From Erysipelotrichaceae bacterium (GTDB lineage: Bacteria; Bacillota_I; Bacilli_A; Erysipelotrichales; Erysipelotrichaceae), in the NCBI GenBank assembly GCA_030694975.1, contig JAUYTU010000019.1:90701-154700 (forward strand): a stretch of DNA of 64,000 bases, read 5' to 3'. Made by a program: the position numbers and the translations under genes. The notes under the pieces are model-generated. The model was not told the DNA's origin and made no database searches. It was given only the letters and a program-made list of their open reading frames with translations. Positions 60,691 through 64,000 of this stretch are shown here, piece by piece; position 1 is the first letter of the stretch, and each line of letters starts with the position of its first letter.

Positions 60691-62731
60691 TCAAAATATT
60701 ATCCCGTTCACAATGGGTTATTATGTCTTAAAGACATTGGGGAAAGGGCTATATTCAAATCCATGGGCGGCAGTTTCTGAATTAGTAGCCAATAGTATTG
60801 ATGCGGATGCGGATTCTATAAGCATAATTTTTAATGAAAAAGTCGATAAATATTATGATATTTATATAATTGATAATGGTACCGGCATGGATGAGAATGA
60901 GTTAACGAATTATTATGCTAAAGTTGGGCACAATAAAAGGAATAATGATTCTAAGTTCCTTAATTCTAAAAAAGTCATGGGTCGAAAAGGAATTGGCAAA
61001 CTTGCAGCATTGTATTTATCCAATCACTATAGAATTTTCACTCAAAAAAAACCTGATAACATTTTGAAATACTCGGTGAACTTTAATGGGTTAGATGATT
61101 CAGATGTACCGGCAATGAAGTTTGATGAAAATCTCTATGATGAAATAGTTTTAATGTATACTAAAGATTTTAGTAGTTTCACTGCTATACATATAGTGGA
61201 TGTAAAATTAGAACGGTATGGAGATCAGGCCTTCAATTCTCTAAGTATGAAATTAGGCAACTATTTTGCTATTGATTCAATTGAGATGAGTGAAGTTAAG
61301 ATATTTTTAAATAAATTCGAAGATAGTAAACTTAAGTCAGAGAGCATAATAGAAAAAAATATAGCTTTCAACAATATGATTATCTTGAGCAATATTAACG
61401 ATTTTAAGGATTTTGATTTTGCAAAGACAAGCAAGGTAAATGTTTACTTAAAAAAAATAAATAAAAAAATTGTCTATGACAAGATAATTTTGAAAGATGA
61501 TGATGAAATGAATCGTGGCGAAATTAATAATGTTCCCTATTTATTAAAAGGATGGCTAGGTTTGCATGCGACAATAAGTAAAAAAGAAGCAGAAGAAAAT
61601 GACTTAAATTTTATCAAGAACAGCTATTATAACCCGATCCAAATTCGAATTTATGTTAGAAATAAGCTAGCAATTGAGAATTTCCAGAATTACTTAACAA
61701 ACACACAAACTTATGCGAATTATATAGAGGGCGAGCTACACTTTGATATTCTAGATGCTAACGAGCTCGAGGATATTGCAACGGCAAATAGACAAGATGT
61801 GGATATTAATGATGATCGAGTTCAGAAACTAATAAGAATTGTTAATGAAAAGATAAATACATTAATTAAGAAACGCAATGAAATAACTGCAAAAATAAAC
61901 ACTGATGAAAAGAACGAAATTGATAAAATAAACAGTCGTGCCAAGAATGAATTTTCCGAACTAATATCCACCTCATTAGTTAGTTTGGAAATAAGTAAAG
62001 AATCACAACGGGTAATTAAGCAACTCGTAAATGTTCAATTGAAAGGTGAAACTGTTAAAAATCTATATTCATTGTTCTTTTCACATGCAAGTGGAACGAG
62101 AGCTTACTCAGATTTTGTTTGGAATTTATTATTAAACTTAGGAGCGAAAAAATCAGAGATATTTTACACAAGCGGTCAATTGCCAGGGCTAGCTTCCAGA
62201 CAGTTAGCAATTTCTTTGAATGAGCAAATCAAGAATAACATTATGGAAGAGAACTCAATGATTGTGTTTTTTAACACACCAACATTTAACAGTTCCCAAT
62301 TCTGTATGTTTGAAGGAGGAGCAGGGTGGGCAACTAAATCAAAACAGTTAATTCTGATCATTGCTGATAATTATTTGTCAATTCCAGAGTATCTGAAAGT
62401 AAATGATCCAATTGTAACTGAGGTCACGGGCAATTTGAACTCAAAAAACTATGAGATTTTGATTAGTAGTATAAATGCAATGATTGAGCATTTAAACAAA
62501 GGAAGAAAAATTCATAATGAAGTTTTGATTCAGAGCTTAAATGTTTGCGACATCCCTGATGATGTGACAATCTTAAAGCGTGGTAAAACTGTTGAAGACT
62601 ATTACGACCCTTTATTTAAACAATACTGGGCACACTACCAGGAAAAAATACATTCTACAACTGAGAAACAATGCAAGGCAAGAGATGCTCAAGTGGCTTT
62701 CCATGACATTCTAAAAGACATTAACACTTAA
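60677..62731 (+). CDS. MORC/MutL-like GHKL ATPase with C-terminal TIR-like domain
   Basis: 684 residues. N-terminal GHKL ATPase: motif I ELVANSIDADA (E35, N39, D42), motif II DNGTGM (66-71), motif III GRKGIGKLA (102-110), followed by an S5-like domain to about 370 and a charged helical linker (385-445). MORC/MutL-like ATPases are known in bacterial restriction-modification operons. Residues 464-580 resemble a TIR domain: LFFSHAS (466-472), IFYTSGQLPG, MIVFFNTPTFNSSQFCMFEGGAGW with E546 at the NADase Glu position. A last 100-residue part is unassigned. The gene starts inside the second methyltransferase gene, so it is part of the system. Confidence 0.75.
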   Translation: MSQTNQNIIPFTMGYYVLKTLGKGLYSNPWAAVSELVANSIDADADSISIIFNEKVDKYYDIYIIDNGTGMDENELTNYYAKVGHNKRNNDSKFLNSKKVMGRKGIGKLAALYLSNHYRIFTQKKPDNILKYSVNFNGLDDSDVPAMKFDENLYDEIVLMYTKDFSSFTAIHIVDVKLERYGDQAFNSLSMKLGNYFAIDSIEMSEVKIFLNKFEDSKLKSESIIEKNIAFNNMIILSNINDFKDFDFAKTSKVNVYLKKINKKIVYDKIILKDDDEMNRGEINNVPYLLKGWLGLHATISKKEAEENDLNFIKNSYYNPIQIRIYVRNKLAIENFQNYLTNTQTYANYIEGELHFDILDANELEDIATANRQDVDINDDRVQKLIRIVNEKINTLIKKRNEITAKINTDEKNEIDKINSRAKNEFSELISTSLVSLEISKESQRVIKQLVNVQLKGETVKNLYSLFFSHASGTRAYSDFVWNLLLNLGAKKSEIFYTSGQLPGLASRQLAISLNEQIKNNIMEENSMIVFFNTPTFNSSQFCMFEGGAGWATKSKQLILIIADNYLSIPEYLKVNDPIVTEVTGNLNSKNYEILISSINAMIEHLNKGRKIHNEVLIQSLNVCDIPDDVTILKRGKTVEDYYDPLFKQYWAHYQEKIHSTTEKQCKARDAQVAFHDILKDINT

Positions 62732-62945
62732 TCCTCAGATAAATGGCATGATGTTAAATGTAGTTCAATATATACTTAACAAAATGTAAACAGCGCTGAC
62801 TAAAAGGATTTCGTTTGTAATCTTAGTTTTGTTAATCACCTAAAGTAGAGTATCAAAGATAGTTGTTTCCTTGTTAATTCTGTAGATGTAATTGTTAATT
62901 ACTAATTGAAAAGCAATGTAATTATATTCGACAAGGAGGAATATA

Positions 62946-63893
62946 ATGATAAATCATTACGGTGTTGTAAGGAACAATCTATTTGATTATGCAACAAGTG
63001 AATTATCACATGATGCAATTTTATGTTGGCTGCTTAATTCGAAAAATGGAGGCGATTTCATTTTAGAAACTGTTTCGTTGTCATTGTTTAATAAGATGCT
63101 CAATACTAATTATCAAACGATAGATTCAGTAAAAGTTGATAAGCAGGTTGCGCTAAAAAGTGTTATGAAAGAAAACGATAAAGCAAAACCTATTACCGGC
63201 ACATTGGATATAGTAGTCGACGTGATTTTAGATAATCATCAATACTTATTAGTTATTGAAGACAAAGTAAATACATATGAAACAAATAATCAATTAGACA
63301 GATATCCAATCTTAGTTCAGGGAAATTACGATCTGAGAAATAAGATAGTAAAGTATATTTTTGTCACGTTGGGGACTAAGCCTACACCATTATTAAGACA
63401 AATTACGGAGAATACTCAATGGAATGTGATAAATCGAGATGGTATTTTGACATGTATAGAAGAAAAACAACAAGAGGGTTTAATTATTAATGAGATTCTT
63501 GCACATTATTATTCATATCTGAAATCATGGACAGCAGAATCTATAATGTTTAAGGAAGATTCACTCTACAACTGGTCGTCTAAGGCAATTCAGGGGTTTT
63601 ATGAGTATATTGGTGAGAGTAACCAGATAACAGATGTGACGACTCATGATGCTAACTGGGGATATGTATACAATTACAATGGAGGATTCTGGGGATTTTG
63701 GTGGAATTTTTCTCATTGTCAATGGTGTGATGGTGCCCTGAAAACTATTCAGCAAGATACAAATCGTTACAAAGATTTTAGTATCTATTTACAGTTAGAG
63801 CTTACAAGTAGAACATCTGCTGAGCAATCATGTGCAATTAAAATCGGCTTTAAAAGCGACATTATTGAAAATAAGAATGCATACAGCGCATAA
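62946..63893 (+). CDS. PD-(D/E)XK nuclease-family protein, possibly truncated
   Basis: 315 residues. NNLFDYATSELSHDAILCWLL at the start is the usual opening of PD-(D/E)XK_4-type proteins; the catalytic set is D88 (TGTLDIVVDV) and E105-D-K107 (LVIEDKVNTYETNNQLDRY). The frame ends 24 bases before repeats that look like an IS21-type terminus, so the original C-terminus may be lost. Ribosome site AAGGAGG. Separated from the GHKL gene by 214 bases, probably with its own promoter. Likely a defence nuclease, independent or accessory. Confidence 0.7.
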   Translation: MINHYGVVRNNLFDYATSELSHDAILCWLLNSKNGGDFILETVSLSLFNKMLNTNYQTIDSVKVDKQVALKSVMKENDKAKPITGTLDIVVDVILDNHQYLLVIEDKVNTYETNNQLDRYPILVQGNYDLRNKIVKYIFVTLGTKPTPLLRQITENTQWNVINRDGILTCIEEKQQEGLIINEILAHYYSYLKSWTAESIMFKEDSLYNWSSKAIQGFYEYIGESNQITDVTTHDANWGYVYNYNGGFWGFWWNFSHCQWCDGALKTIQQDTNRYKDFSIYLQLELTSRTSAEQSCAIKIGFKSDIIENKNAYSA

Positions 63894-64000
63894 ATAATAC
63901 CACCCCATCGCTCAAGTGAGAGCCAGTGCGTCGCTCTTTTAGAGCCACAACATCGGAACTTGAGAGCCACCTCAAAATGCAGTAGAGTAGAGTTGCACAT
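63894..64000. mobile_element. Probable terminus of an IS21-family element (partial)
   Basis: Three copies of (T)(G/T)AGAGCCA start at 63917, 63939 and 63961, exactly 22 bases apart. Serial short repeats inside the ends are typical of IS21-family elements. The genes (istA, istB) would lie beyond the right edge. The exact terminus cannot be set from one side; it lies near 63890-63915. Confidence 0.55.

Noticed and set aside
63785..64000. 71-residue minus-strand frame at the right edge
   Set aside because: It overlaps the nuclease gene and the insertion-sequence repeats; no start site or transposase motif.
1..64000. CRISPR array, tRNA or rRNA genes, prophage
   Set aside because: No regularly spaced long repeats, no cloverleaf-like or rRNA-like segments, and no phage structural proteins were found on reading.

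Overview
The window reads as an ordinary chromosome segment of a low-to-moderate GC Gram-positive bacterium (Bacillota; an Erysipelotrichia- or Turicibacter-like lineage is a guess from gene style, not proven). Evidence: AGGAGG-type ribosome sites nearly everywhere, sigma-A promoters, many intrinsic terminators, lipoproteins with lipoboxes, YesM/YesN sensor pairs, OhrR, CcpA-type cre sites and TGA used as a stop (standard code). No tRNA, rRNA, CRISPR array or prophage was seen.

Layout. 1-4.8 kb: end of an acyltransferase gene, a PadR-controlled envelope-stress-like operon, a flavin reductase-like protein, a YqhD-type alcohol dehydrogenase and a DUF4230 protein. 4.8-13.1 kb: a structured RNA with a terminator, an RNase H-like protein, a serine hydrolase, a YhhN protein, a MarR-controlled heterodimeric ABC drug exporter, a VOC protein, a DUF1287 protein and a second structured leader. 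13.1-18.7 kb: AEC transporter, HAD phosphatase, a DUF2089/SHOCT operon with two tiny paralogous proteins, an ohrR-glutathione peroxidase operon with an OhrR box, and a diguanylate cyclase. 18.7-26.2 kb: glycosyltransferase, phospholipase C-like protein, class I amidotransferase-like hydrolase, a PstS-like lipoprotein, two paralogous large lipoproteins and a CPBP protease.

26.3-51 kb is the carbon-uptake region: dhaK-dhaL (with dhaM 8.5 kb away on the other strand); a YesN/YesM pair plus an extra sugar-binding lipoprotein in front of a complete ChvE-MmsA-MmsB sugar importer; an AbgT transporter with an M24 peptidase behind a Fur-like palindrome; a two-gene ABC exporter; and a second sensor pair followed by a binding protein, two permeases and a GH5 glycosidase. 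51-56.5 kb holds small accessory genes and an OmpR-type two-component operon led by two SHOCT proteins.

56.9-64 kb is a visibly AT-richer defence island: two different C5-cytosine methyltransferases on either side of a PD-(D/E)XK endonuclease, followed by a MORC/MutL-like GHKL ATPase that appears to carry a C-terminal TIR-like domain, then a second PD-(D/E)XK nuclease-like protein running into what looks like the terminus of an IS21-family element at the window edge. The GHKL-TIR fusion inside a restriction-modification cassette is the best candidate for an under-described system.
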